From Bartonella sp. HY328 (GTDB lineage: Bacteria; Pseudomonadota; Alphaproteobacteria; Rhizobiales; Rhizobiaceae): 64,000 nucleotides of DNA. Positions 9,586 through 17,789 of the stretch are shown here, one piece after another. The notes beneath the pieces are model-generated. The model saw nothing but the letters and a program-made list of their open reading frames with translations, ran no database searches and was not told the DNA's origin. Location: contig NZ_CP104883.1 in assembly GCF_025449335.1 (NCBI RefSeq), forward strand, positions 1,666,501 through 1,730,500, in the 5' to 3' direction. A program made the translations under genes and the position numbers. Numbering within the stretch: position 1 is the stretch's first letter; every line of letters begins with the position of its first letter.

Positions 9586-10542
9586 TTAAATATTTACTTC
9601 ACCGATGCGATTTAATGCATCTATGATGAGATCCCAAAAGCCTTCGCGATCGAGTTCTGTTGCTACTTGCGTATGGCAGCTTTCATCAACTGGGAAGCGG
9701 AAGTCTGCAACAGTCATACCAAGTGTTAGTGTTCCTGTAAGTTCAATATCTACTGGAACGCGCTTGGTCTTGATAAGATTTGGATTGATAACATAGGCTA
9801 CAGCACAAGGATCATGCACTGGTGGCGCGGTAAAGCCTTGCGCTTCTTTATACATTTTGCCAAAAAATTCTAAAAGCTCCACAACAAATTGCGCAGGTTT
9901 TGTGCCAATAGCAGCAATTTTTTCGACAATATCGGGCGTTGCAAGTGCTTGATGGGTAAGATCAAGACCTACCATAGTGAGCGGCCATTTTTCGTTGAAG
10001 ACGATATGAGCAGCTTCTGGATCGATTTTAATATTGAATTCTGCAACAGCACTCCAGTTACCAACGTGATAACCGCCACCCATTAGTACCACTTCTTTTA
10101 CCCGTTCAGCAATGCGTGGTTCTTTACGAACTGCCATAGCAATATTGGTAAGGCCAGCGGTTGGTACGATTGTGATCGTTTTAGGCGGGTGTGACATAAT
10201 TGTGTCAATGATGAGATCAACGCCATGGCGTGGATCAAGATTTAATGTTGGCTCTGGTAGTACGGGGCCATCAAGACCAGAATCACCATGAATATCTGGC
10301 GCAACTTCAATCGCGCGAATTAATGGGCGCACACAACCTGCTGCAAAAGGTACATTGGTAATATTAGCGATACGTGCAACTGCAAGTGCATTACGTGTAA
10401 CTTTTTCAAGAGTCTGGTTACCTACTACCGTTGTTACCGCGACCAGTTCAATATTTGGATTGCCATGAGCTAACAACATGGCAATTGCATCATCATGACC
10501 TGGATCACAATCTAAAATGATTTTTTGTTTTGTCTCGCTCAT
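9586..10542 (-). CDS. Nucleoside hydrolase (inosine/uridine-preferring family, RihA-like)
   Basis: 318 residues. The N-terminal DCDPGHDDA (residues 11-19) is the calcium-binding signature of nucleoside hydrolases, and PEAAHIVF and HDPCAVAYV carry further conserved active-site residues. It cleaves ribonucleosides to base plus ribose for salvage. The pattern HGDSGLDGP with NWSAVAEFNI is closest to E. coli RihA/RihB, which prefer pyrimidines, but specificity is inferred. AAGGG lies 9 nt before the ATG, and a terminator follows directly, so it looks monocistronic. Confidence 0.92.
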   Translation of the reverse strand: MSETKQKIILDCDPGHDDAIAMLLAHGNPNIELVAVTTVVGNQTLEKVTRNALAVARIANITNVPFAAGCVRPLIRAIEVAPDIHGDSGLDGPVLPEPTLNLDPRHGVDLIIDTIMSHPPKTITIVPTAGLTNIAMAVRKEPRIAERVKEVVLMGGGYHVGNWSAVAEFNIKIDPEAAHIVFNEKWPLTMVGLDLTHQALATPDIVEKIAAIGTKPAQFVVELLEFFGKMYKEAQGFTAPPVHDPCAVAYVINPNLIKTKRVPVDIELTGTLTLGMTVADFRFPVDESCHTQVATELDREGFWDLIIDALNRIGEVNI

Positions 10543-11298
10543 AGCTTTACCCTTATATCTTACAGTGTTTTAATCTGACTTAAGTTTAATATATTTGGCA
10601 TAGATTTTACAACGATTCATCCAGCCGCGAAAGTTGTTGAACAAAAACTTTGATAAACTTTTGACCATATGCTTGCAATATATTAAATTTGTAAATTCTA
10701 ATATATAATTTTAAGTAATGTTCTATTAAAAAATGAAACTAAGAGCATAAAGGTGTTCACAACAAAAAGGTAGAATGTGGTCTAATCATCGATTGATGTA
10801 ATTATACAACATAGAGTAGAATTGAATTTTAGCCAGTCTTTTCTTTGATATTTAATATTGTAAAATGTTTAACAATATGGTTATTGTCAATTGCACAGAT
10901 ATTGTTATCTGTAGTTTAATTTAAAATACTTATTATAGGAGGGCTAAAAATGAAAATAATTAATAATAAGCCCGCATTGGCTCAATAATAGCATTAAATA
11001 GCTTATTTAATTTTAATCTAAATTATTGATTATATTTTGCTTATTTGACGCTTTGCCTTACTTTCCAATTTAAATATTACATATAAGAGCTTGGTCTGTA
11101 TTGATCGAGCTCATAAATTGGCAAATCTGGTTGTTATAAATACAATCTAACTGAAGGCTAGAAAATTGTGCCTCTGCCCATGAGCTTTGTGCTCATTTTC
11201 AAAAAATTATAAATATAATCTTTGCATATAATCAAGCTCTGTCAGTGCTCTAAAGCACTTTGGGCATTGATGTATCATGCTCCATTGGATCGTATATT
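10543..11298. other. 756-bp AT-rich gap upstream of rtcB-prfH
   Basis: No protein gene of normal size. It holds the divergent promoters for the nucleoside hydrolase and rtcB, a 12-codon minigene with an ideal Shine-Dalgarno (10950-10988), a near-perfect 15-bp direct repeat (11134-11148 and 11207-11221) and a small hairpin AGTGCT-ctaa-AGCACT (11244-11259). I see no convincing sigma-54 site of the kind that drives rtcBA in E. coli. Confidence 0.6.
10950..10988 (+). other. Possible leader peptide or gene remnant (12 codons)
   Basis: ATG at 10950 follows AGGAGGG with a 6-7 nt spacing, one of the best ribosome sites in the window, but the frame stops after MKIINNKPALAQ. It lies 310 bp upstream of rtcB. 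It could be a leader peptide or the start of a decayed gene. The call rests only on the ribosome site and could be chance. Confidence 0.3.
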
Positions 11299-12534
11299 AT
11301 GGGCAATTTTCCTTTGGTACATAAACCAAAAAAACTACAATTGGCTAATGAGCCAAATAAATATAATTTAACAAAAGTAAATAACTATTTTTCCGATGAT
11401 TTTTGGGTTGAAGGTAAAGCCCTACAACAGCTTGATCAATTAGCGTTAAATAGCAATATTAAAAAAATTTCAGCTTTTCCAGATTTGCACCCAGGTAAAT
11501 ATGGACCAGTTGGTGCCGCTATCTTGGCAGATAAAATCTATCCGATGCTGATAGGTAATGATATTGGTTGCGGTATGGGCTTTTTTGAGCTGGATATTCC
11601 AGTAAATAAATTGAAACTTGGCAAAATTACTAAACGTTGGCGCGCTTTGGAAAACGGTAATTTAGAAAATACTGAGTGCTATCTCAATGAAGCTAGGTTA
11701 GATGATAGCCATATCAATAAGCTTGGCACAATTGGTGGTGGTAACCATTTTTGCGAGTTGCAGGTGGTTGATGACATTTTTATGGACGGATATTTGGATA
11801 AAGCAAAAGCCTATTTGCTGGTTCATTCAGGGTCGCGTTCGTATGGCAATATGGTCTTTGATGAAATGGCAATGGGGGCAGCATTAGGTTTTGATGCACA
11901 TAGTGAAGAGGGGATTGCATATCTTGCAGCCCATGATCGCGCTGTTGCCTATGCTGCTATTAATCGCCGTTTGATTGCTGAGCATGCTGCTACGCTTTTA
12001 AATGCTAATATGCGTCTTATTGTTGATGTACCACATAATCTAATAGAAGCAACAAAGGATGGTTTTCTGCATAGAAAAGGTGCAGCTAAAGCTAGCTTTT
12101 CACTCGTGCCAATAGCAGGCTCAAGAGCTTCCTTAAGTTATGTAGTGCAGCCAAGTGCTAATATTGAACAAGCCTTATGCTCCCTGTCTCACGGAGCAGG
12201 GCGCAAATATGATCGCCGATCAATGTTTGAGCGCGGTGCTAAAACGCGCTCAGCACGCGATGCTTTAAAACGCAATGATTGGGGGGGGCAACTTATTTGT
12301 GATGATAAAAAACTGCTTATTGAAGAGGGAGCTGATGCTTATAAGGAAGCAGGGCAGGTAGTGAAGCAATTGCAATCTTTTGATTTAGTTACACCTATTG
12401 CCGCTCTTCGCCCTCTTGTTACTTTTAAATGTGCTAATACTGAAAGTGAAGAAGGAAAAGGCATTAAAACATTGGGTAAAAAATCTAAAAAACCGTTTTT
12501 ACGTGTACAAAAGAAAGGATGGTTCGATGTCTAG
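11299..12534 (+). CDS. rtcB: RtcB-family RNA ligase paired with PrfH (RtcB2 type)
   Basis: 411 residues from ATG at 11299. The family's metal ligands are present: Cys91 (DIGCGMG), His150 (GGGNHF), His176 (VHSGSRS) and His246 (VPHNL). The guanylated His is His298 (SHGAGRKYDR). RtcB ligases join RNA 2',3'-cyclic phosphate or 3'-phosphate ends to 5'-OH ends using GTP and Mn2+. The frame extends upstream to TTG at 11260, but GGAT 8 nt before the ATG and the family N-terminus favour 11299. It overlaps prfH by 8 nt, so the two are co-translated. That pairing defines the RtcB2 subgroup, reported to repair cleaved 16S rRNA. Confidence 0.93.
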   Translation: MGNFPLVHKPKKLQLANEPNKYNLTKVNNYFSDDFWVEGKALQQLDQLALNSNIKKISAFPDLHPGKYGPVGAAILADKIYPMLIGNDIGCGMGFFELDIPVNKLKLGKITKRWRALENGNLENTECYLNEARLDDSHINKLGTIGGGNHFCELQVVDDIFMDGYLDKAKAYLLVHSGSRSYGNMVFDEMAMGAALGFDAHSEEGIAYLAAHDRAVAYAAINRRLIAEHAATLLNANMRLIVDVPHNLIEATKDGFLHRKGAAKASFSLVPIAGSRASLSYVVQPSANIEQALCSLSHGAGRKYDRRSMFERGAKTRSARDALKRNDWGGQLICDDKKLLIEEGADAYKEAGQVVKQLQSFDLVTPIAALRPLVTFKCANTESEEGKGIKTLGKKSKKPFLRVQKKGWFDV

Positions 12535-13147
12535 TGCAACATTATTTGTAACAAGCGGCATGGGGCCAGCCGAATGTCGAATGGCGCTTTCATTTTTCTT
12601 ACAAAAAATTGAACTTGAAGCAAAGGAAAAGTCCCTTAATATCGAAATAACAGTCAATCAAAAAGGGCAAAAAAATGGACCAGCATCGGCAATTATTGTT
12701 TTATATGGCGATGAAGCAAATAATCTTGCCAAAAGCGTGACTGGATCAATTTGTTTTAGCTTTACAAGTCCAAGGCGGCCAAATCACAAAAGGAAAAATT
12801 GGTTTATTGGTGTAAATCGAATTGATGATTTGATGCTTGAACCTGATATTGCTATTAATCAATGTGATATTCGTTTTGAGACATTGCGAGCAGGTGGCCC
12901 AGGTGGCCAGCATCAAAATACGACCGATAGTGCGGTGCGAGTGATTCATTTACCAACAGGTTTTATGACGGTTGCAAGAGAAGAGCGCTCACAACACCGT
13001 AATAAAGCCATTGCTGTAAAAAGATTGGCAACCATGCTAGCCCTTTTGAAAAACGATGCAGAAGAAAGTCGTAAGCAAAAGATGTTTCTTCAACACCGTC
13101 AATTAGAGCGTGGCAATCCAATTCGTCATTATAAGATGGAAAATTAA
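12527..13147 (+). CDS. prfH: Peptide chain release factor homologue PrfH
   Basis: 206 residues with the release-factor catalytic motif GGQ at residues 126-128 (RAGGPGGQHQN) and a conserved basic C-terminal segment (REERSQHRNK). It is far shorter than RF1/RF2 and lacks the N-terminal domain and normal stop-codon reading region, as expected for PrfH. The family is reported to release peptides from ribosomes damaged in the decoding centre, so that the partner RtcB can mend the rRNA. ATG at 12527, preceded by GAAAGGA, overlaps the rtcB end by 8 nt; an open extension back to 12398 lies within rtcB and is not family-like. Confidence 0.92.
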   Translation: MSSATLFVTSGMGPAECRMALSFFLQKIELEAKEKSLNIEITVNQKGQKNGPASAIIVLYGDEANNLAKSVTGSICFSFTSPRRPNHKRKNWFIGVNRIDDLMLEPDIAINQCDIRFETLRAGGPGGQHQNTTDSAVRVIHLPTGFMTVAREERSQHRNKAIAVKRLATMLALLKNDAEESRKQKMFLQHRQLERGNPIRHYKMEN

Positions 13148-13156
13148 CAACGCTAT

Positions 13157-13192
13157 AACTTGCCCGATCTTTAAACCAGATTGGGCAAGTTT
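13157..13192. terminator. Intrinsic terminator between prfH and cobS
   Basis: AACTTGCCC-g-ATCT / AGAT-t-GGGCAAGTT forms a long stem with one internal mismatch, between the converging prfH and cobS genes. It ends within the cobS stop codon region. The T-runs are short, so efficiency is uncertain. Confidence 0.65.
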
Positions 13193-13961
13193 AAAATATT
13201 GAAACGCCGATGAGAAAGGCCAGCGCGGATATTTGCTGCAATGCGCCAAGGCAATCGCCGGTGATGCCAGCGATCTTACACTTGCAAAGCTGCATGAATA
13301 AAAAGGCTGTAAGGGCGGTTAGCAGACATGAAAGTATAAAATGAAAGAGGTTGAAAAACGGTACAATAAGAACAAAAAGTAATAGAATTCCTATAATTAA
13401 ACCGCGTCCCATATTGCTTTGACTGGGTGCACCCGATGCAACAGCAACGCCATTGGCCTTCGCAAATGGCAAACTATACCAAAGCCAAATCATCATTGTG
13501 CGACTTATTGTTTCAGCACCAACCAAGCCAATGAATGCACAGCTTATACTAAATTGTGTAGCTAGATTATTCAATAAGGATATTTTTAGCGTAATTGATA
13601 AGATAAGTGACAAAGCACCAAAAACGCCAATGCGCGAATCTTTCATAATTTCAAGGCGCTGGTTGCGATCTTTGGGAGCAAAAAAACCATCGAAAGTATC
13701 GCTTAAGCCGTCTTCATGAAGGGCTCCAGTTAAAAATATAATAGCGATTGTGCTGATAATAGCAGCGACTAAATTTCCTAAGTTTAAAAATATCGCAATT
13801 AAAAAAAATGCAGCACCAAATAGACCAATCAGAAAACCTGCAATTGGAAAGCTTGCAGCGTCATCGCTTGGCAAATATGCCCCCTTAAACCATCTTTTAT
13901 TGATTGGTAAACGAGTGAGGAAGCCTAAACTTCGACATATTGATGCAATAATCGCCAACAA
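13191..13961 (-). CDS. cobS: Adenosylcobinamide-GDP ribazoletransferase (cobalamin synthase)
   Basis: 256 residues, an integral membrane protein with many hydrophobic segments. The family signature GALHEDGLSDTFDGFFAPKDRNQRLEIM lies around residues 78-105 (key residues HEDG and D-x-x-DG). It joins adenosylcobinamide-GDP to alpha-ribazole, the last step of the nucleotide loop. No ATG exists near the start; TTG at 13961 with AGGAT about 10 nt upstream is the best choice. It is divergent from cobT, which makes the alpha-ribazole phosphate precursor. Called CobV in the Pseudomonas denitrificans naming. Confidence 0.92.
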   Translation of the reverse strand: MLAIIASICRSLGFLTRLPINKRWFKGAYLPSDDAASFPIAGFLIGLFGAAFFLIAIFLNLGNLVAAIISTIAIIFLTGALHEDGLSDTFDGFFAPKDRNQRLEIMKDSRIGVFGALSLILSITLKISLLNNLATQFSISCAFIGLVGAETISRTMMIWLWYSLPFAKANGVAVASGAPSQSNMGRGLIIGILLLFVLIVPFFNLFHFILSCLLTALTAFLFMQLCKCKIAGITGDCLGALQQISALAFLIGVSIF

Positions 13962-14058
13962 GATAGTAAGATCCTTTGAAAAATCAAATTGAAAAGCGTA
14001 TAAACCAACGCAAAGAGATTCACATTTATAACAATTAGAAGTCTAGCAGGATATTCTC

Positions 14059-15096
14059 GTGAGCAATATGGCAAGCCCCTTTGATGATTTTCGTGCGCTT
14101 TTGCACAATCTTCCAGAACAAAACCAAGAATCTATGGCGCAAGCGCGTCTGCGTCAGCAACAATTAACCAAGCCAGTCGGTTCGCTTGGCCGTTTGGAAG
14201 ATATTGCCATTTGGCTTGCGGGTTGGCGTGGTCAAGATAAACCAGTAATTACTCGCCCATTAGTTGCGGTTTTTGCTGGTAATCATGGTGTGGTTGAAGA
14301 AAATGTAACGCCTTTTCCGCAAACGGTTACTCGTCAAATGGTTGATAACTTCGCAGCAGGCGGTGCGGCTATTAATCAGATTTGCATTACCAATGATTTA
14401 GGCCTTAAGATTTATGATCTTGCTCTTGATTATCCAACCATGAACATCACCAAAGATGCAGCAATGGATGTGCGCGGTTGTGCTGCAACCATGGCTTTTG
14501 GTATGGAATCGATTGCTGGTGGCACTGATCTTTTATGCATTGGTGAAATGGGCATTGGCAATACAACCGTTGCCGCTGCACTTTCTTGTGGTTTGTTTGG
14601 TGGCGATGTTGAAGAATGGGTGGGACCTGGTACGGGCTCTACAGGCGATTATTTCACCCGTAAGGTTGAAGCTGTTCGCAAAGCTGTGATGCGCAATGAA
14701 GGTCATTTAGACGACCCGTTCGAGGTATTGCGCCGCTTAGGTGGTCGTGAATTTGCAGCAATTGTGGGGGCAATTCTTGCCGCACGCATGGAGAAAATTC
14801 CAGTTATCTTGGACGGTTATGTCGTAACTGCTGCAGCGGCGGTTCTTTATCGCTGCTTACCAGCTGCTCTAGATCATTGCATGGTTGGCCAATTATCAAG
14901 CGAACCCGGCCATAAAAAACTATTGGATATTATGGGTAAGAAACCGATTCTTGATCTTGGTATGCATTTAGGTGAAGGTACTGGTGCGGCATTAGCAGCA
15001 GGTATTGTAAAAGCTGCAACGCTTTGCCATAGCCAAATGGCAACATTTGATCAGGCTGGCATTGATAAAAAGGCCGCTCCTCAATTTGATGCTTAA
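14059..15096 (+). CDS. cobT: Nicotinate-nucleotide-dimethylbenzimidazole phosphoribosyltransferase
   Basis: 345 residues, full length. FAGNHGVVEE near residue 73, GEMGIGNTTVAAAL near 166, and LGEGTGAALA with the likely catalytic Glu306 are family hallmarks. It transfers ribose phosphate from nicotinate mononucleotide to dimethylbenzimidazole, giving alpha-ribazole phosphate for cobalamin. The start is GTG with AGGA 7 nt upstream; ATG at 14068 is an alternative. It is followed by a strong terminator and so is probably monocistronic. CobU in the P. denitrificans naming. Confidence 0.95.
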   Translation: MSNMASPFDDFRALLHNLPEQNQESMAQARLRQQQLTKPVGSLGRLEDIAIWLAGWRGQDKPVITRPLVAVFAGNHGVVEENVTPFPQTVTRQMVDNFAAGGAAINQICITNDLGLKIYDLALDYPTMNITKDAAMDVRGCAATMAFGMESIAGGTDLLCIGEMGIGNTTVAAALSCGLFGGDVEEWVGPGTGSTGDYFTRKVEAVRKAVMRNEGHLDDPFEVLRRLGGREFAAIVGAILAARMEKIPVILDGYVVTAAAAVLYRCLPAALDHCMVGQLSSEPGHKKLLDIMGKKPILDLGMHLGEGTGAALAAGIVKAATLCHSQMATFDQAGIDKKAAPQFDA

Positions 15097-15125
15097 AACT
15101 AAATAGTTGTATTAGACCGATTAAG

Positions 15126-15163
15126 AAAAGCACTTTGGTGATTATTCACCAAAGTGCTTTTTT
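15126..15163 (+). terminator. Intrinsic terminator of cobT
   Basis: Perfect stem AAAAGCACTTTGGTG / CACCAAAGTGCTTTT with a 6-nt loop and T-run, 30 nt after the cobT stop. The A-run on the other side could let it act on both strands. Confidence 0.88.
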
Positions 15164-15366
15164 GTTGAGCTATATTAAATTGAGCTACCGAAGAAATTAT
15201 TCTACTTTAATTTTTTCACAACTAAACATAAGCGGAAACTATTATAGCTTCATTCTTTGGTTGATTTAGCTTTATTTTCAAATAGCTGTGTGATTATAAG
15301 GCGAAAAAATTATGTAAGCCCACAAAAACCAAAAGATAAATGTGTTAAAGTGAAGGTTTAAAATGT

Positions 15367-16398
15367 CTAACCGCCAAGTTCGGACATATGACGAGCAATT
15401 CCAAAGACTTTGTCTTTTTCTATTAAAAAATCATGTCCCTTTGGCTTTCCTGCAATTGCCGAATATATTTTTTCAATCAAATGATCATTTGCTTCACTTG
15501 AACGTAGAACTTCGCGCAACTCGACCATACCAGTTTGTCCCATGCAGGGATATAAACGCCCTGTCGAGCCTATGCGAACGCGATTGCAATTGGAGCAGAA
15601 ATCACAAGACAGTGGTGTAATAAAACCAAGCTGTCCGCCGGTTTCTTCAACTGTGACATAGCGTGCCGGACCGCCGGAGCTTTTAGCCGATGCGTTAAGC
15701 GTCCAACGTTGTGACAGACTTTCGCGTAGCTTAGTCAATGAAAGATGGGTTTCAGCGCGATCATGTCCCGTGTAGCCAAGCGGCATTTCTTCAATTAATG
15801 TAAGGTCCATGTTGCGCGCATGGGCAAAACGAATAAGTTCATCAACCTCACTTAAAAAATGCCCATTCATAGCAACGGTATTTATTTTAACTTTCAGCCC
15901 TGCTTCAAGTGCCGCGTCAATACCGCGAAAAACTTTAGCAATATCACCCAGTCTGGTTATATCTTCATAACGGGCAGGGTTCAGCGTATCCAATGAAATA
16001 TTGACCCGCTTGACGCCATGGGACGCAAGTTCGCCTGCGTAGCGGTCAAGTAATGTGCCATTGGTGGTTAATGTTAGTTCATCAAGGTCTTTGCCAATAT
16101 GGGGTGCAAGCATGGCAAATAACTGCATGATACCACGACGAACCAATGGTTCGCCACCGGTAAGGCGAATTTTTTTAATACCAAGATTAATCATGGTTGA
16201 AGAAACACGATAGAGTTCTTCAACGGTCAATAGTTCTTTTTTGGGCAAAAACACCATGTCTTCAGACATGCAATAAACACAACGCAAATCACAACGATCT
16301 GTAACAGAAAGACGCAAATAGCTTACATTTCGTCCAAAGCCATCTTGTAATTGCGAAGGCTTTACTGCTGATTTATTGTTTTTGATTGGGTCATGCAT
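15367..16398 (-). CDS. moaA: GTP 3',8-cyclase (molybdenum cofactor synthesis)
   Basis: 343 residues from ATG at 16398. The radical-SAM CxxxCxxC is Cys36, Cys40, Cys43; the second cluster is in CDFCSNCNRVR with a further Cys in LYPCMG; and the C-terminus ends in the essential Gly-Gly. It turns GTP into the 3',8-cyclo intermediate for molybdopterin. An upstream in-frame TTG (16413) lacks a ribosome site. Lying 63 bp after ppiC at the end of the nar cluster, it plausibly supplies Moco synthesis under nitrate respiration, like moaA1 in Pseudomonas nar clusters. Confidence 0.95.
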   Translation of the reverse strand: MHDPIKNNKSAVKPSQLQDGFGRNVSYLRLSVTDRCDLRCVYCMSEDMVFLPKKELLTVEELYRVSSTMINLGIKKIRLTGGEPLVRRGIMQLFAMLAPHIGKDLDELTLTTNGTLLDRYAGELASHGVKRVNISLDTLNPARYEDITRLGDIAKVFRGIDAALEAGLKVKINTVAMNGHFLSEVDELIRFAHARNMDLTLIEEMPLGYTGHDRAETHLSLTKLRESLSQRWTLNASAKSSGGPARYVTVEETGGQLGFITPLSCDFCSNCNRVRIGSTGRLYPCMGQTGMVELREVLRSSEANDHLIEKIYSAIAGKPKGHDFLIEKDKVFGIARHMSELGG

Positions 16399-16461
16399 GT
16401 CTTTAACTTTCAATAAGTGTAATCACAAATATCACACTTCTAAAGTGAACGTAAATATCAT

Positions 16462-17355
16462 TTATTGCACAAGTGGACCTTCAGATGGCAAGACTTCAAT
16501 ACCTTCAATTTTCGCATTTCCGGCCAAAATTAAAATATATTGTGAAACTGCACGCGACCAGCTTGATGCCTCCAGCCAAGCACTGACACGATCTTTTACC
16601 GCCTCAAAAGGAAGAGGGGTTCCTGGAATTTTACGAATAATGTCAACGACATGAAAGCCGTAACGGGTTTCAACCGGATTTTTAATTAGTCCAGCACCTT
16701 CAGCAATTTTTAATGCTTGTTCAAATTCGGGTACCGTACTACCAGTGGTTAATTGTCCAAGGTTGCCACCATGCATAGAAGAAGGACAATCAGAATATTC
16801 TTTTGCAAGCTCATCAAAACGTGATGGGCTTAATTCAAGGTTGCGGATGATTTCCGTGGCAATCGTTTTTGCGCCCTCACGGTCAGCCTGCACTTTAGGA
16901 TCAGCACTAATAAGAATATGGCGCGCTTCTACAATCATATCAGACAAAAAGCGGGCGGTATTATTGCTGTAAAAGCGTTGGCAATCCTCAATGGTTGCAT
17001 TTGGAACGGATATTTCTTGATCCATTAATTTACTGATTGCAATATCTTGCGGTGTATCACTACGCTGGTCGCTGATTAGATCATCGCTATAAAGATTGAG
17101 GCGTTTTGCTTCTTGTAATAATAATTCGCGGATAACCAATGCGCGTGCTGCTGCTGTAAGCGCTTCGCCAGGATTTTCAGCTGGATGGTTTTGTGCTTCT
17201 GCCAAAATATCTGCTTCTTCTATAGCAATGCCATTTACACTAATTTGGTTGAAAACTGGCTTTGCTTTTGGCGGAATACGAGTGTCAATATCCTGTTTTT
17301 TGCTATAGGGTTTTGGTGTATTATCTTCGGTTTTACTATTAAAAAGGGTTACCAT
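16462..17355 (-). CDS. Parvulin-type (PpiC) peptidyl-prolyl isomerase of the nar cluster
   Basis: 297 residues. The PpiC rotamase domain covers about residues 135-240 (EARHILISAD, then AKEYSDCPSSMHGGNLG, then TRYGFHVV). No signal peptide is evident, so it is probably cytoplasmic. GGAG lies 7 nt before the ATG. A similar PPIase sits between narI and moaA in Pseudomonas and Brucella-type nar clusters, where a role in nitrate reductase maturation is assumed. Here it is separated from narI by 434 bp containing four inverted repeats, so its expression may be set separately. Confidence 0.88.
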   Translation of the reverse strand: MVTLFNSKTEDNTPKPYSKKQDIDTRIPPKAKPVFNQISVNGIAIEEADILAEAQNHPAENPGEALTAAARALVIRELLLQEAKRLNLYSDDLISDQRSDTPQDIAISKLMDQEISVPNATIEDCQRFYSNNTARFLSDMIVEARHILISADPKVQADREGAKTIATEIIRNLELSPSRFDELAKEYSDCPSSMHGGNLGQLTTGSTVPEFEQALKIAEGAGLIKNPVETRYGFHVVDIIRKIPGTPLPFEAVKDRVSAWLEASSWSRAVSQYILILAGNAKIEGIEVLPSEGPLVQ

Positions 17356-17617
17356 AATTTACTCCATAGCGTTTGCAGGGTCTTTTATCAAAGATAATAA
17401 AACAAGTTTTTAATGTTTGTTATATTCGTAATAAAAACCGTATTTTTTATAATAGTTATAACTTAAATTCTGGTTGTGTCGCTAAAATTAGTAAAAATAA
17501 TAGAATTTTTAACCGAAGTTTATCGACTTATCGGCGTTAAACGCATGATTAAACAAGTTGTTCCCAATTTGGAACAAAATCTAAAATTTAAACCATGGTC
17601 CTGCATTTGATTTAGGC

Positions 17618-17657
17618 TTGGCACCCTCAAGATGCGGGGAAAACTTGAGGGTGCCAA
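17618..17657 (-). repeat. Perfect 14-bp inverted repeat downstream of narI
   Basis: TTGGCACCCTCAAG and its exact complement flank a 12-nt loop. In RNA this is a very stable hairpin. Without a T-run it fits an mRNA-stabilising or processing structure better than a classic terminator. Confidence 0.7.
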
Positions 17658-17743
17658 AACAGTTTAACTTCTAAGCCATTATTAAAATGGCTTTTCGAGT
17701 TTTTGTTTTTTAAAAAAGATATGAAAATTTTATTCTAAAGGGT

Positions 17744-17783
17744 GGGGATCCTTTAACGGGTGTATGGGAGGTAAAGGATCCCC
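17744..17783 (-). repeat. Perfect 12-bp inverted repeat at the narI stop
   Basis: GGGGATCCTTTA and its exact complement flank a 16-nt loop, 7 nt past narI. Probably a 3'-end hairpin of the narGHJI message; termination is uncertain because only weak T-rich sequence follows. Confidence 0.65.
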
Positions 17784-17789
17784 TAACTG

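Larger units (their letters stand above)
17356..17789. other. 434-bp structured gap between narI and ppiC
   Basis: No gene. Four inverted repeats: TTGTTCC-N6-GGAACAA (17558-17577), a perfect 14-bp repeat with 12-nt loop (17618-17657), AAGCCATT-N5-AATGGCTT (17673-17693) and a perfect 12-bp repeat with 16-nt loop (17744-17783). The last starts only 7 nt after the narI stop. None has a clean T-run on the minus strand. Confidence 0.75.

Noticed and set aside
11060..11298. Sigma-54 promoter (RtcR-type) before rtcB
   Set aside because: No TGGCAC-N5-TTGCA match, and no rtcR gene beside it.
12398..12526. N-terminal extension of prfH
   Set aside because: It lies wholly inside rtcB in another frame and is not PrfH-like; GAAAGGA supports ATG at 12527.
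13962..14058. Cobalamin riboswitch between cobS and cobT
   Set aside because: Only 97 bp shared by two divergent promoters and no B12-box-like core.
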